Below are positions 26,625 through 33,994 of a stretch of DNA of 61,931 bases, piece by piece. Location: NCBI GenBank assembly GCA_904378095.1, contig CAJFHE010000003.1, forward strand, positions 1 to 61,931. The letters are read 5' to 3'. Within the stretch, counting starts at the first letter, position 1. Each line of letters begins with the position of its first letter. This DNA is from an uncultured Clostridia bacterium. Lineage in GTDB: Bacteria > Bacillota > Clostridia > TANB77 > CAG-508. Both the position numbers and the translations under genes were made by a program. The notes under the pieces were generated by a model that was not told the origin of the DNA, made no database searches, and saw nothing but the letters and a program-made list of their open reading frames with translations.

Positions 26625-28067
26625 ATGTCAAATACAGATTATGAGAAAGTAATGGGACTTGAAGTGCATGCAGAGCTTTCAACAAAAACAAAAATATTTT
26701 GCTCATGTCCTACAGAATTTGGAGCAGAGCCAAATACACATGTGTGTCCAATATGTATGGCAATGCCTGGAACACTTCCAGTGCTAAACGAAAAAGTTGT
26801 TGAATATGCTGTAAAAGCAGGTCTTGCAACAAATTGTGAGATTTCAAGAAACAGCAAAAATGATAGAAAAAACTATTTTTATCCAGATTTACCTAAATCA
26901 TACCAGATATCACAATATGACAAGCCACTTTGTGAGCATGGATATATAGAAATAGAAGATGATGAAGGAAATCCAAAGAAAATAGGAATTACAAGAATTC
27001 ATATAGAAGAAGATGCAGGAAAGCTAAATCACAATGAATTTGGTGGTGGAAGCTTAGTTGATTTAAATAGAGCAGGAGTACCTTTAATTGAGATTGTATC
27101 TGAGCCAGATTTACGCTCAGTAGGCGAAGTTGATAGATATTTGAAAAAATTAAAATCAATCCTTGAATACATAGAAGTATCTGACTGTAAAATGCAAGAA
27201 GGCTCATTCAGAGCAGATGTCAACGTTTCTGTAAGAAAAAGAGATGCAAAAGAATTCGGTACGAGAACAGAAATGAAAAATATGAACTCATTTAGAGCAA
27301 TCACTAGAGCTATCGAATACGAAGCAGATAGGCAAATTGATGTAATTGAAAATGGTGGCAAAATTGAGCAAGAGACTTTAAGATGGGATGATGTATCTGG
27401 TAAAACATTTTCAATGAGAGATAAGGAAGACGCACAAGATTACAGATATTTTCCAGAGCCTGACTTAGTAGCAATTCGCCTATCAGATGAATACATAGAA
27501 AATATAAGAAAGAATTTGCCAGAGATGCCAGAGAGTAGAAGAGAAAGATATATGTCTGACTTCAAACTATCAGAAAAAGATGCAAGACTTTTAACAGCCT
27601 CTAAATATTTGTCAAATATGTTTGAAGCTGCAGAAAAAATCTGTGGAAATGCAAAAGCAGTTGCAAACTGGCTACTTTCTGATATATCTAGAATATTGAA
27701 TGAAAAAGAGCAAGAAGCAGATAGCATACCATTCACAGCAGAGCAATTAGCAAAATTAGTTGAGCTAATTGATAAAGGTACAATAAGCTCTGCAATTGGT
27801 AAGAAAGTAGTAGAAGAGTTATTTGAAAATCCAAGAGAGCCAGAAGAAATAATAAAAGAAAAAGGCTGGATACAAATATCTGATGAAGGTGCTATAAAAG
27901 AGGTGGTAGCTAAAATACTTGAGGCAAATCCACAATCTATAGCCGACTACAAAGCAGGTAAAGATAGAGCATTGGGCTTCTTAGTTGGACAAGCAATGAA
28001 AGAAACAAAGGGAAAAGCAAACCCACAAATGTTAAACAAAATGTTTTTAGAAGAGCTAAACAAGTAG
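26625..28067 (+). CDS. gatB: Asp-tRNA(Asn)/Glu-tRNA(Gln) amidotransferase subunit B
   Basis: Binds the misacylated tRNA, phosphorylates the Glu/Asp side chain and amidates it with ammonia tunnelled from GatA. The 480-aa protein starts with the conserved GLEVHAELSTKTKIFCSCP; CSC and HVCPICM supply the zinc-binding cysteines. The cradle domain has DRKNYFYPDLPKSYQISQYD and the C-terminal tRNA-binding YqeY-like tail ends at ..LGFLVGQAMKETKGKANP. SD AGGAGGAGAG. No asparagine synthase or glutaminyl-tRNA synthetase is in view, so the in vivo tRNA targets are open. Confidence 0.97.
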   Translation: MSNTDYEKVMGLEVHAELSTKTKIFCSCPTEFGAEPNTHVCPICMAMPGTLPVLNEKVVEYAVKAGLATNCEISRNSKNDRKNYFYPDLPKSYQISQYDKPLCEHGYIEIEDDEGNPKKIGITRIHIEEDAGKLNHNEFGGGSLVDLNRAGVPLIEIVSEPDLRSVGEVDRYLKKLKSILEYIEVSDCKMQEGSFRADVNVSVRKRDAKEFGTRTEMKNMNSFRAITRAIEYEADRQIDVIENGGKIEQETLRWDDVSGKTFSMRDKEDAQDYRYFPEPDLVAIRLSDEYIENIRKNLPEMPESRRERYMSDFKLSEKDARLLTASKYLSNMFEAAEKICGNAKAVANWLLSDISRILNEKEQEADSIPFTAEQLAKLVELIDKGTISSAIGKKVVEELFENPREPEEIIKEKGWIQISDEGAIKEVVAKILEANPQSIADYKAGKDRALGFLVGQAMKETKGKANPQMLNKMFLEELNK

Positions 28068-28105
28068 ACAATCTTATTTTTAAGGACGGAGGAAAAAAAC
28101 AAGAT

Positions 28106-28146
28106 TTGCTAAATTATTTCAAGTGTGCTATAATTAATAGCACACT
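28106..28146 (+). promoter_or_regulatory. promoter overlapped by a palindromic operator-like site
   Basis: TTGCTA (28106-28111), 17-nt spacer, TATAAT (28129-28134). The -10 sits inside a perfect inverted repeat AGTGTGCTA (28122-28130) / TAGCACACT (28138-28146) with a 7-nt centre, placed where a dimeric repressor would block RNA polymerase. The same repeat followed by AAAATTTTT could also act as a gatB terminator. Confidence 0.6.
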
Positions 28147-28174
28147 AAAATTTTTACATAAGGAGAGAAGAAAA

Positions 28175-28348
28175 TTGAAGATTATACTATTGTTAGTATT
28201 ATTGATTATCGGTTTCTTCTGCGCAAGCTGTTTTTATTCAAAAGAAGAAGATATGCTTCGGTTTATGGCGTTTACATTATTAACCATATTATGCGTCATA
28301 GTATTAGTAATTACCATTTCGGTAAGTATCATAATGGCTTGTGTATAA
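28175..28348 (+). CDS. 57-aa membrane protein of unknown function
   Basis: TTG at 28175 with AGGAGAGA (28161-28168) gives 57 residues with two hydrophobic segments (ILLLVLLIIGFFCASC at the N terminus and about residues 31-55) separated by a short charged loop (SKEEDMLR). This suggests a small two-helix membrane hairpin or a lipoprotein-like peptide; a true lipobox is not convincing. It has its own promoter with a palindrome and its own terminator. I do not recognise the family. Small secretory subunits such as SecG have another residue pattern, so I do not call it SecG. Confidence 0.55.
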   Translation: MKIILLLVLLIIGFFCASCFYSKEEDMLRFMAFTLLTILCVIVLVITISVSIIMACV

Positions 28349-28358
28349 AAATCTCAAA

Positions 28359-28392
28359 AAAAGACTAGCTTCAAACTGAGGCTAGTTTTTTA
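28359..28392 (+). terminator. intrinsic terminator
   Basis: ACTAGCTTCA (28364-28373) pairs with TGAGGCTAGT (28377-28386), one G-U pair, followed by T. Confidence 0.82.
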
Positions 28393-28458
28393 TGGTCGAA
28401 CTATGTCACAATTTGTCGAACGATTTTTCTTGCAAAGTAGAGGAGAATGTGATTTAAT
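28393..28458 (+). promoter_or_regulatory. tandem Spo0A-box-like sites and promoter
   Basis: TTTGTCGAA (28412-28420) matches the Spo0A box core TGTCGAA exactly; TGGTCGAA (28393-28400) is a one-base variant on the same strand 20 nt upstream. A promoter-like pair TTGCAA (28430-28435), 17 nt, TTTAAT (28453-28458) follows directly, the geometry of Spo0A-activated sigma-A promoters. Confidence 0.45.
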
Positions 28459-28498
28459 ATAATTGTAATTGTATTCTATGCAAATTTTATTCTAAAGA

Positions 28499-28526
28499 TT
28501 GATATTCTGTGTTAAATTCATATAAT
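28499..28526 (+). promoter_or_regulatory. promoter of a short transcript without a clear gene
   Basis: TTGATA (28499-28504), 16-nt spacer, TATAAT (28521-28526). The roughly 140-nt RNA up to the terminator at 28626-28668 contains a strong SD (AAAGGAGG, 28584-28591) with no start codon at good spacing; the nearest ATG (28606) opens only 18 codons that run into the terminator. Candidate small RNA or peptide gene. Confidence 0.45.
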
Positions 28527-28625
28527 ATACTCTTATAAAATCTATATTCACCCCTATATAAATAGTATTAGTATATCCTTAAGAAAGGAGGAAATTTTAG
28601 CATAGATGCAATTATACATAAACAT

Positions 28626-28668
28626 AAAAATGCAACTAATATTATGTTATATTAGTTGCTAAATTTTT
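28626..28668. terminator. bidirectional intrinsic terminator
   Basis: GCAACTAATAT (28632-28642) pairs perfectly with ATATTAGTTGC (28649-28659); A-run before and T-run after, serving the short plus transcript and the minus-strand gene at 28681. Confidence 0.8.
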
Positions 28669-28680
28669 GTTTAAAAATTA

Positions 28681-28926
28681 TTAGTTAGAATCCTTTTTTA
28701 TAGTGTCTGTAGCAATTGTGCAAATAATAAAAAATACCATAAAAAATAAAGCAGATTTCAAAATAGAAATACCAATATAAAAAAGATTAGGATTATGTAT
28801 AGATAAATATGTACTTAATATAAATGTAGCTATTAAACTTAATACAAAACAAAATTTTAAACCATTATTACAAACCCTGTTGATAGAAGAATCAATATGC
28901 TTTAAATTAGAAATAATCGATTTCAT
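28681..28926 (-). CDS. 81-aa two-helix membrane protein, unknown function
   Basis: On the minus strand, an ATG 9 nt after GAGGTGA starts an 81-aa protein: a short polar N terminus with conserved-looking IDSSINRVCNNG, then two transmembrane helices (about 27-46 and 52-75) and a charged tail. The layout is typical of small sporulation or envelope proteins but I cannot place it in a family. A GTG 12 nt upstream would overlap the SD and is rejected. Upstream 28939-29027 shows no clear promoter, so regulation is unknown. Confidence 0.6.
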   Translation of the reverse strand: MKSIISNLKHIDSSINRVCNNGLKFCFVLSLIATFILSTYLSIHNPNLFYIGISILKSALFFMVFFIICTIATDTIKKDSN

Positions 28927-29027
28927 AAGCAAAATCACCTCATCTTTCAGATTTTATAAAACTGCAATACAATATTATGGTAACATATAAAAATACAAAA
29001 ATCAAAGGAAATTTAAACCAGTGGAGC

Positions 29028-29074
29028 AAAAAAAGATTGTAAAATACATAAAAATGTATCTTACAATCTTTTTA
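29028..29074. terminator. rpsT terminator (bidirectional)
   Basis: GATTGTAA and ATACAT (29035-29049) pair with ATGTAT and TTACAATC (29054-29068) with one mismatch and an AAAA loop; flanked by A and T runs. Confidence 0.85.
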
Positions 29075-29109
29075 AAAATAAAAAACTGTGCACAATTTTT
29101 TATTAATAC

Positions 29110-29376
29110 TTATGCATTAACTGCATTTAATTTTTTTGCCATATTAGATTTCTTTCTGGCAGCAGTGTTTTTTACAATAACTCCTTTAGTACAAGCTTGA
29201 TCTATTTTCTTTGTAGCAACAGAAAATAATTTTGTAGCTTCTTCTACATTATTATTTGCTAAAGCTTCTTCAAATCTTTTTATAGCTGTTTTATATTCAG
29301 ATTTAATCATGCTATTTCTTAAAGTTTTCTTTTCAATAACACTAACTCTTTTTATTGCTGATTTAATATTTGGCAT
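29110..29376 (-). CDS. rpsT: 30S ribosomal protein S20
   Basis: Binds 16S rRNA at the body of the small subunit. The 88-aa basic, all-helical protein starts MPNIKSAIKRV, as S20 proteins do, and ends with the IHKNTAARKKSRL-like motif (here VKNTAARKKSNMAKKL). The ATG at 29376 is preceded by GGGAGGTG; a GTG three codons upstream overlaps the SD. Own promoter (29420-29448) and terminator. Confidence 0.96.
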   Translation of the reverse strand: MPNIKSAIKRVSVIEKKTLRNSMIKSEYKTAIKRFEEALANNNVEEATKLFSVATKKIDQACTKGVIVKNTAARKKSNMAKKLNAVNA

Positions 29377-29419
29377 ATTTTGCACCTCCCTTTATGTAAA
29401 ATAAAAAGTAACATCTATT

Positions 29420-29448
29420 ATTTTAGCATAAAAATAGGGGTTTGGCAA
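29420..29448 (-). promoter_or_regulatory. rpsT promoter
   Basis: Minus strand TTGCCA, 17-nt spacer, TAAAAT, about 45 nt before the start codon. Confidence 0.7.
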
Positions 29449-29490
29449 GAGTTTTATAAAATTTCTGCAGAAGAAAAAGCCTGCTCATGT

Positions 29491-29640
29491 TTAGGACTTT
29501 GTCATGTCATCTATTTCTTTTGCCCTTTTTTTCTGCTTTTCTGGTGGAAGCCAGGCAAAATAAGAAGAAATGAATTCGCCATATTGTGTAGTGTCCTCGT
29601 TTTGCTCTATTTCGTTAGATTCTTTTTTATCTTTATCCAA
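29491..29640 (-). CDS. 49-aa hydrophilic small protein
   Basis: On the minus strand, a perfect SD AGGAGGTG precedes a TTG start (29640) by about 7 nt. The 49 residues are strongly charged (starts MDKDKKESNEIEQNED, contains YFAWLPPEKQKKRAKE, ends DDMTKS) with no membrane segment. It follows the Cof phosphatase by 56 nt on the same strand and may be cotranscribed. An ATG 12 codons upstream would include the SD in the coding region. A plus-strand frame over the same bases has no SD and odd composition. Family unknown. Confidence 0.5.
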   Translation of the reverse strand: MDKDKKESNEIEQNEDTTQYGEFISSYFAWLPPEKQKKRAKEIDDMTKS

Positions 29641-29696
29641 AAAAATGCACCTCCTATTCTTTAATAGTTTATGCATTTTTATATTATCTATTCTTT

Positions 29697-30569
29697 TTAT
29701 TCTATAGACATTTCTACTGCTTCTGCTACGCCGTCTTCATTATTATTGGCAACTACTTTGTCTGCAATTTCTTTTATATAAGGTGCACTATTTCCCATTG
29801 CAATACCCAGACCCGCATTTTCTATCATCATTTTATCATTTACATTATCACCTATTGCCATTATTTCTTCTTTACTAATATTTAATTTTTTGGCAAGCCA
29901 CTCTAGTGCATTCCATTTATCCACGTTCTCGCTGGTAATTTCAGTGTAAAAATATTCAAGTGAAACTTCTTCTGTACCAGATTTAATAATTTTCCTTGTC
30001 ATATGAGCAACATCCAAAACATCAATATTCTTTATTTCTCTTAATTTCCTAATAATACTATTAAATATGATGCTACTTGTATCACTTATGGTAAACTTTA
30101 AAATATTTTCATTATTTAGATTTTCTACATATTCATAAATATTATCTACTAAATTGATTTTAGTTTTTTTACTATCAGGCTTATTTGCATTTTCTTGATG
30201 ATAAAACAATACATTATTACTTAAAGTTTTGGCAATTACCATGTTTTCGGTATATACATTATAATATATACTGTTTTGCTCACAAATTTGTATTATTTGC
30301 AAAGCTTTTTTCTTTTCTATAAATTTATCGTATATTATTTCTTCTTTTTGTAAATCATATATAAGAGAACCATTGCCACAAATTATATATTCGTTATTAC
30401 CAATGTCATTTGCAAGATTTTTTACAGAATTGCTCGACCTGCCTGATGATAAAACAATTTGTGCACCACACTGTTGAGCTTTTTGCAAAGCTAATTTGTT
30501 TTTTTCTGAAATTTGACCATAGGAATTGAGTAACGTTCCATCTAAATCTATTGCGATTAATTTATACAT
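29697..30569 (-). CDS. Cof-type HAD phosphatase
   Basis: A 290-aa HAD-superfamily hydrolase of subclass IIB (Cof/YidA type), which dephosphorylates sugar phosphates or flavin/PLP-type cofactors. Motif I is IAIDLDGTLLNS (nucleophile and acid/base Asp), motif II the SSGR segment, motif III the conserved lysine region, and motif IV AIGDNVNDKMMIENAGLGIAMGN. The cap domain (about 85-195) sets substrate choice and cannot be read. SD GAAAGGAG is unusually far (about 16 nt) from the ATG. Promoter at 30625-30652. Confidence 0.92.
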   Translation of the reverse strand: MYKLIAIDLDGTLLNSYGQISEKNKLALQKAQQCGAQIVLSSGRSSNSVKNLANDIGNNEYIICGNGSLIYDLQKEEIIYDKFIEKKKALQIIQICEQNSIYYNVYTENMVIAKTLSNNVLFYHQENANKPDSKKTKINLVDNIYEYVENLNNENILKFTISDTSSIIFNSIIRKLREIKNIDVLDVAHMTRKIIKSGTEEVSLEYFYTEITSENVDKWNALEWLAKKLNISKEEIMAIGDNVNDKMMIENAGLGIAMGNSAPYIKEIADKVVANNNEDGVAEAVEMSIE

Positions 30570-30624
30570 AACTTATTATTTATATTTCTCCTTTCATTTT
30601 TTATTATTAACAACGCGTTTATAC

Positions 30625-30652
30625 ATTATACCATTTAATTTTATTAATACAA
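30625..30652 (-). promoter_or_regulatory. promoter of the Cof phosphatase gene
   Basis: Minus strand TTGTAT, 16-nt spacer, TATAAT. The plus-strand stretch 30653-30757 contains no other gene. Confidence 0.65.
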
Positions 30653-30772
30653 TAATTTCTCAAAAATTTCCAGTTTATTTTAAAAATAATTGTGCATGCT
30701 ATGTAATGAAGAAGTACTTATACTTTTTCACAGTACAAAAACAAATAATCACATTCTAGGAGGTGAATGATA

Positions 30773-30973
30773 ATGGCAAACTCAAACAGCAATACAAAAG
30801 TTGTTCCAGAAGCTAGAGAAGCTCTAGACAAATTCAAATATGAAGTAGCTAGCGAAGTTGGCGTTAACTTAAAACAAGGTTATAATGGAGATTTATCTTC
30901 AAGAGATGCAGGAAGAATAGGTGGACAAATGGTTAGAAAGTTAATCCAACAAGCTGAAAACCAAATGAAATAG
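30773..30973 (+). CDS. alpha/beta-type small acid-soluble spore protein
   Basis: Coats spore DNA in an A-like form and protects it from UV and heat; degraded by the GPR protease at germination. The 66-aa protein has both family signatures: the GPR cleavage region FKYEVASEVGV and the DNA-binding C-terminal stretch LSSRDAGRIGGQMVRKL. The ATG at 30773 follows AGGAGGTGA. A loose sigma-F/G-like promoter (TGCATG near 30693 and TATACTT near 30719, spacing a little long) is consistent with forespore expression but not convincing. This gene is direct evidence that the organism belongs to a spore-forming lineage. Confidence 0.95.
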   Translation: MANSNSNTKVVPEAREALDKFKYEVASEVGVNLKQGYNGDLSSRDAGRIGGQMVRKLIQQAENQMK

Positions 30974-31050
30974 TTTTTGCGTAGAACTTTATATTAGCGA
31001 TAAATATTAGTTTATTATTTTAATATACTTATATTTGGCTAAACACGTAA

Positions 31051-31092
31051 AAAAGCAACCTTTTTAGATTAATTTTTAAAAAGGTTGCTTTT
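31051..31092. terminator. bidirectional terminator between the spore protein gene and hpf
   Basis: A perfect 16-bp inverted repeat with core AAGCAACCTTTTT (31051-31066 / 31077-31092), T-rich on both outgoing sides. Confidence 0.85.
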
Positions 31093-31096
31093 AAAT

Positions 31097-31627
31097 TTAA
31101 CCTTCTGGCTCAACTAAACCAAAGTTTTTATTGTCTTTTAATCTATATATAATGTTTGTTTTACCAGTATCTATATCGATGAAAGCTAAAAATCTATTTT
31201 GTGGTTGCTCTTGTAATCTTAACTTAGCATCTTCAGGTGTCATAGGTTTTATATCATAATATAAAACTTTAACTATTTCATCTGTTACTTCTCTATCATC
31301 AGCTTTAGCATCTTCCTTAATTCTTATAGATTCTGTCATGTTTTGTTTATCTTTTTTTGTTTTCATTTTTCTAACTTGACCTTCTAATATGTCTATATCT
31401 TTGTCTATAGATGCATATAAGTCTCTGTGAGCAGTTACTGCTCTAAAGTCATCTGAATCAGCTTTAATGCTGATTTCTGCAACTTTTTCACTTCCTTCTG
31501 TTTTTATAGTTGCATAAACATCAAAGTCATCACCAAAATATTTTATTAATCTTTCAGCTTTTTTTTCGATGTAATCTTTAATTGCTTCTGTTGCTTCTAA
31601 TTCTTTGCTTGTTATTTTAATATTCAT
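31097..31627 (-). CDS. hpf: ribosome hibernation promoting factor, long form
   Basis: Dimerises 70S ribosomes to 100S particles in stationary phase. The 176-aa protein has the N-terminal HPF/YfiA domain (about 1-100, MNIKITSKELEATEAIKDYIE...) and the C-terminal dimerisation domain (about 120-176, VRYYDIKPMTPEDAK-like: VLYYDIKPMTPEDAKLRL) that marks the long type. The ATG at 31627 is preceded by GGAGAG; the longer reading with a start at 31645 has no SD. Divergent from ctsR; a near-consensus promoter lies at 31674-31702. Confidence 0.95.
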   Translation of the reverse strand: MNIKITSKELEATEAIKDYIEKKAERLIKYFGDDFDVYATIKTEGSEKVAEISIKADSDDFRAVTAHRDLYASIDKDIDILEGQVRKMKTKKDKQNMTESIRIKEDAKADDREVTDEIVKVLYYDIKPMTPEDAKLRLQEQPQNRFLAFIDIDTGKTNIIYRLKDNKNFGLVEPEG

Positions 31628-31673
31628 AACAATCTCTCCTTCCAAATATGTTCATTAGTTTTAATGTATGTAT

Positions 31674-31702
31674 ATTATATATTGTATTTTTGTTTTTTTC
31701 AA
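31674..31702 (-). promoter_or_regulatory. hpf promoter
   Basis: Minus strand TTGAAA, 17-nt spacer, TATAAT. Confidence 0.78.
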
Positions 31703-31729
31703 GTGATTTATAAAATTTCAAAAAAACTA

Positions 31730-31757
31730 TTGACATTTTTAAAGAAGAGAGTATAAT
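31730..31757 (+). promoter_or_regulatory. ctsR operon promoter
   Basis: TTGACA (31730-31735), 16-nt spacer, TATAAT (31752-31757). The CtsR operator lies immediately downstream. Confidence 0.85.
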
Positions 31758-31767
31758 ATATATTGTA

Positions 31768-31790
31768 GGTCAAAGAAAGTCAAAGTCAAA
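31768..31790 (+). promoter_or_regulatory. CtsR operator
   Basis: GGTCAAA (31768-31774), 3-nt spacer, AGTCAAA (31778-31784): an exact match to the tandem heptad site RGTCAAA-N3-RGTCAAA recognised by CtsR, plus a third GTCAAA at 31785-31790. It covers the first transcribed bases, so binding would block initiation or clearance. Confidence 0.9.
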
Positions 31791-31879
31791 CGGAACAAAA
31801 AGAAAACTTGACAAACAAACACAAAACTAACGCAGAAAAAAGTAAAATAATAGAGCTAAAGGAAGTGATAGAAGTGAGA

Positions 31880-32323
31880 ATGTCAGATATGATAGAAGAA
31901 TTTATAAAAGAATTATTTGATGATGAAGATTATGTAGAAATTCAAAGAAATGATTTGGCAGAGCATTTTAACTGTGTGCCATCACAAATAAACTATGTTA
32001 TAGCAACTAGATTTAAGCCGTCACAAGGCTATTATGTTGAAAGCAAAAGAGGTGGTGGAGGACATATTAGCATACGAAAGATAAATACTACAAAAAGTAA
32101 TTATCTAATGCATGCAATATCAAGCATAGGAGATAAAATTACATCACAAGAAGTAGATATATTTTTAAGTAATTTTCTATCATATGGAGTTGTAACCGAA
32201 AAAGAAGCAAAATTGTTAAAGGTTGCAACCAGTGATAATGTACTGACAATACCACAAAATATAAAGGATGAAGTGCGAGCAAAAATTTTTAAGAACATGC
32301 TAATTAATTTAGTAGAAGAATAA
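31880..32323 (+). CDS. ctsR: transcriptional repressor of class III stress genes
   Basis: Represses clp genes at normal temperature and is inactivated by heat. The 147-aa protein matches CtsR throughout: SDMIEEFIKELF, the winged helix with NDLAEHFNCVPSQINYVIATRF, and the glycine-rich wing KRGGGGHISIR that senses temperature; a C-terminal dimerisation domain follows. Start is ATG 31880; a GTG at 31874 is spaced better from AGGAAGTGA and is a real alternative. It heads the ctsR-mcsA-mcsB-clpC operon and has its own operator upstream, so it is autoregulated. Confidence 0.95.
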   Translation: MSDMIEEFIKELFDDEDYVEIQRNDLAEHFNCVPSQINYVIATRFKPSQGYYVESKRGGGGHISIRKINTTKSNYLMHAISSIGDKITSQEVDIFLSNFLSYGVVTEKEAKLLKVATSDNVLTIPQNIKDEVRAKIFKNMLINLVEE

Positions 32324-32343
32324 ATTTAAAGGAGGTTTTTATT

Positions 32344-32886
32344 ATGTTGTGTCAAAATTGTGGAAAAAATGAAGTTACATTTAAATATACTCAGGTTATA
32401 AACGGAGTAAAAAAGGAGATGAATCTTTGCGATAAGTGTGCAAGAGAATTAGGACTAAAAGACATGAACTTTAGTATGCCAATTAATTTCTCTAGTTTTT
32501 TAAGTGATTTCTTTAATGACTATAATGATAGTCTATTACCAAGCTTTATGGGTACACAAACACTAGGGTGTAAAAGTTGTGGAACTACCTTTGATAATTT
32601 CGTAAATAGCGGTGAATTTGGATGCAGCAGTTGCTATGATTTATTCGAAGATAGAATTACTCCAATACTTAGAAATTTACAAGGTGCAACAAGACATGTG
32701 GGAAGAGGTTATAGAGCAATAAAACCAAGTACTGGAGATGAAAAAACTTCCGCAAAAAAGACAGTAAAGAAAGAAGAAAGTCAAATAGAAAAATTACAAA
32801 AAGATTTGCAAAAAGCTATTAAAGATGAAAGATATGAAGATGCTGCAAAGATACGTGACGAAATTAAGAAATTAGAAAATAAATAA
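32344..32886 (+). CDS. mcsA: McsA, zinc-binding activator of the McsB arginine kinase
   Basis: Partner that activates McsB and modulates CtsR. The 180-aa protein has four CXXC zinc motifs (CQNC, CDKC, CKSC, CSSC) in the N-terminal ~115 residues and a C-terminal UVR domain (about 145-180, IEKLQKDLQKAIKDERYEDAA) that contacts ClpC-type proteins. It starts 20 nt after ctsR behind AAAGGAGG. Length is normal. Confidence 0.95.
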   Translation: MLCQNCGKNEVTFKYTQVINGVKKEMNLCDKCARELGLKDMNFSMPINFSSFLSDFFNDYNDSLLPSFMGTQTLGCKSCGTTFDNFVNSGEFGCSSCYDLFEDRITPILRNLQGATRHVGRGYRAIKPSTGDEKTSAKKTVKKEESQIEKLQKDLQKAIKDERYEDAAKIRDEIKKLENK

Positions 32887-32916
32887 CAACAAATGTGTAA
32901 AAAAGGAGGAAATCAA

Positions 32917-33933
32917 ATGTCAAATTGGTATTTGCAAAATGGTAAAAATTCTGATGTAGTAGTAAGCTCAAGAGTAAGATTAAATAGAAATTTAAATGGT
33001 TTTAAATTTTTAAATAAATGCTCTAAAGAAGAGCAACAAAAAATTCTTAATACAGTAAAAGATATTGTCCCAAGTTTAGGATATGAATTAAAATATATTT
33101 CATTTGATGATTTAGATGATGTAACAAAAGTAAGCTTAGTAGAAAAACACTTAATCAGTCCTGAATTTGCAATGAACAAGGAAAACAAAAAAGCAATTTT
33201 AATAAATAATGAAGAAAATATCTGCATAATGCTAAACGAAGACGAGCATATAAAATTGCAAGTGTTTGGTAGTGGACAAGAGCTTGACAACTTAATGAAT
33301 TTGGCAGTGGAAATTGATGAAAAATTAGGTGAAATATTAGAATATTCATATAGTGAAAAATTTGGATATTTAACAACATCACCAATAAATTTAGGAACAG
33401 GAATGAAGGCATCTGTAATAGTTCATTTGCCAGCACTTACACTTACAGGAAACTTACCAAAAATAGTTAGAATTATAAATAACTTTGGAATGAGTGTAAA
33501 AGGAGTATATGGTGAAGGCACACAAAATCAAGGCGATTTGTATCAAATTTCAAATAATCAAACATTAGGAATTTCGGAAAAAGAAATAGTAGCGAATGTA
33601 AAAAATATAACAGAAAAAATAATAGAGCAAGAAAGAATTGCGAGAAAGTATTTAGGCAAAAATCAGTTAGAATTAGAAGATAGAGTATATAGGGCATTTG
33701 GAGAGCTTACATGTGCTAGAAAATTATCATCAGAAGAATGCAGAAAATTATTATCTGATGTAAAATTAGGTACAGACTTGGGAATAATTAAAGAGCTAGA
33801 TGATAGCAAAATAAAACAACTAGAGCTATATACTAAATCTGGCAACTTGCAAAAATACTTAGGAAAAACATTGGATGGATATGAGAGAGAAATAAAAAGA
33901 GCAGAAGTAATAAAGCAGATTGTCAAAGAATAA
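32917..33933 (+). CDS. mcsB: protein arginine kinase McsB
   Basis: Phosphorylates arginines on proteins, marking them for ClpCP and releasing CtsR repression. The 338-aa protein has the guanidino-kinase fold: VVSSRVRLNRNL at the N terminus, nucleotide-contacting SVIVHLPALTLTG, and GEGTQNQGDLYQISN. The C-terminal REIKRAE resembles the phosphoarginine-sensing RDxxRA motif. Oddly, the cysteine that precedes the PTN(V/L)GTG loop in Bacillus McsB is serine here (TTSPINLGTG). ATG 32917 follows AAAGGAGGAAA. Followed by an intergenic repeat before clpC. Confidence 0.94.
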   Translation: MSNWYLQNGKNSDVVVSSRVRLNRNLNGFKFLNKCSKEEQQKILNTVKDIVPSLGYELKYISFDDLDDVTKVSLVEKHLISPEFAMNKENKKAILINNEENICIMLNEDEHIKLQVFGSGQELDNLMNLAVEIDEKLGEILEYSYSEKFGYLTTSPINLGTGMKASVIVHLPALTLTGNLPKIVRIINNFGMSVKGVYGEGTQNQGDLYQISNNQTLGISEKEIVANVKNITEKIIEQERIARKYLGKNQLELEDRVYRAFGELTCARKLSSEECRKLLSDVKLGTDLGIIKELDDSKIKQLELYTKSGNLQKYLGKTLDGYEREIKRAEVIKQIVKE

Positions 33934-33945
33934 AAAATTTGTTAA

Positions 33946-33994
33946 GGTGACCTGTCCCAAAAACGACAACCTTGTCGTTTTTAGGCCTGTCCCT
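33946..33994 (+). repeat. intergenic repeat with hairpin inside the clpC operon
   Basis: CCTGTCCC occurs twice (33951-33958 and near 33986-33993) around a perfect hairpin AAAAACGACAA (33959-33969) / TTGTCGTTTTT (33972-33982). ACGACAA recurs a third time just before the clpC SD. The GTGACCTGTCCC start resembles other repeats in this window. The hairpin with its T-run could act as a weak terminator between mcsB and clpC. Confidence 0.65.

Noticed and set aside
28175-28348. SecG
   Set aside because: Size is close, but the characteristic SecG loop residues are missing and there is a Cys-rich first helix; left as unknown.
28606-28662. 18-codon ORF after the orphan SD
   Set aside because: Spacing from the SD is about 14 nt and most of the frame lies in the terminator hairpin; not strong enough to call a gene.
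29380-29664. 94-codon plus-strand ORF opposite the small minus gene
   Set aside because: Its start lies inside the rpsT SD region, it has no SD of its own, an odd Phe/Leu/Cys-rich composition, and overlaps the rpsT promoter on the other strand.
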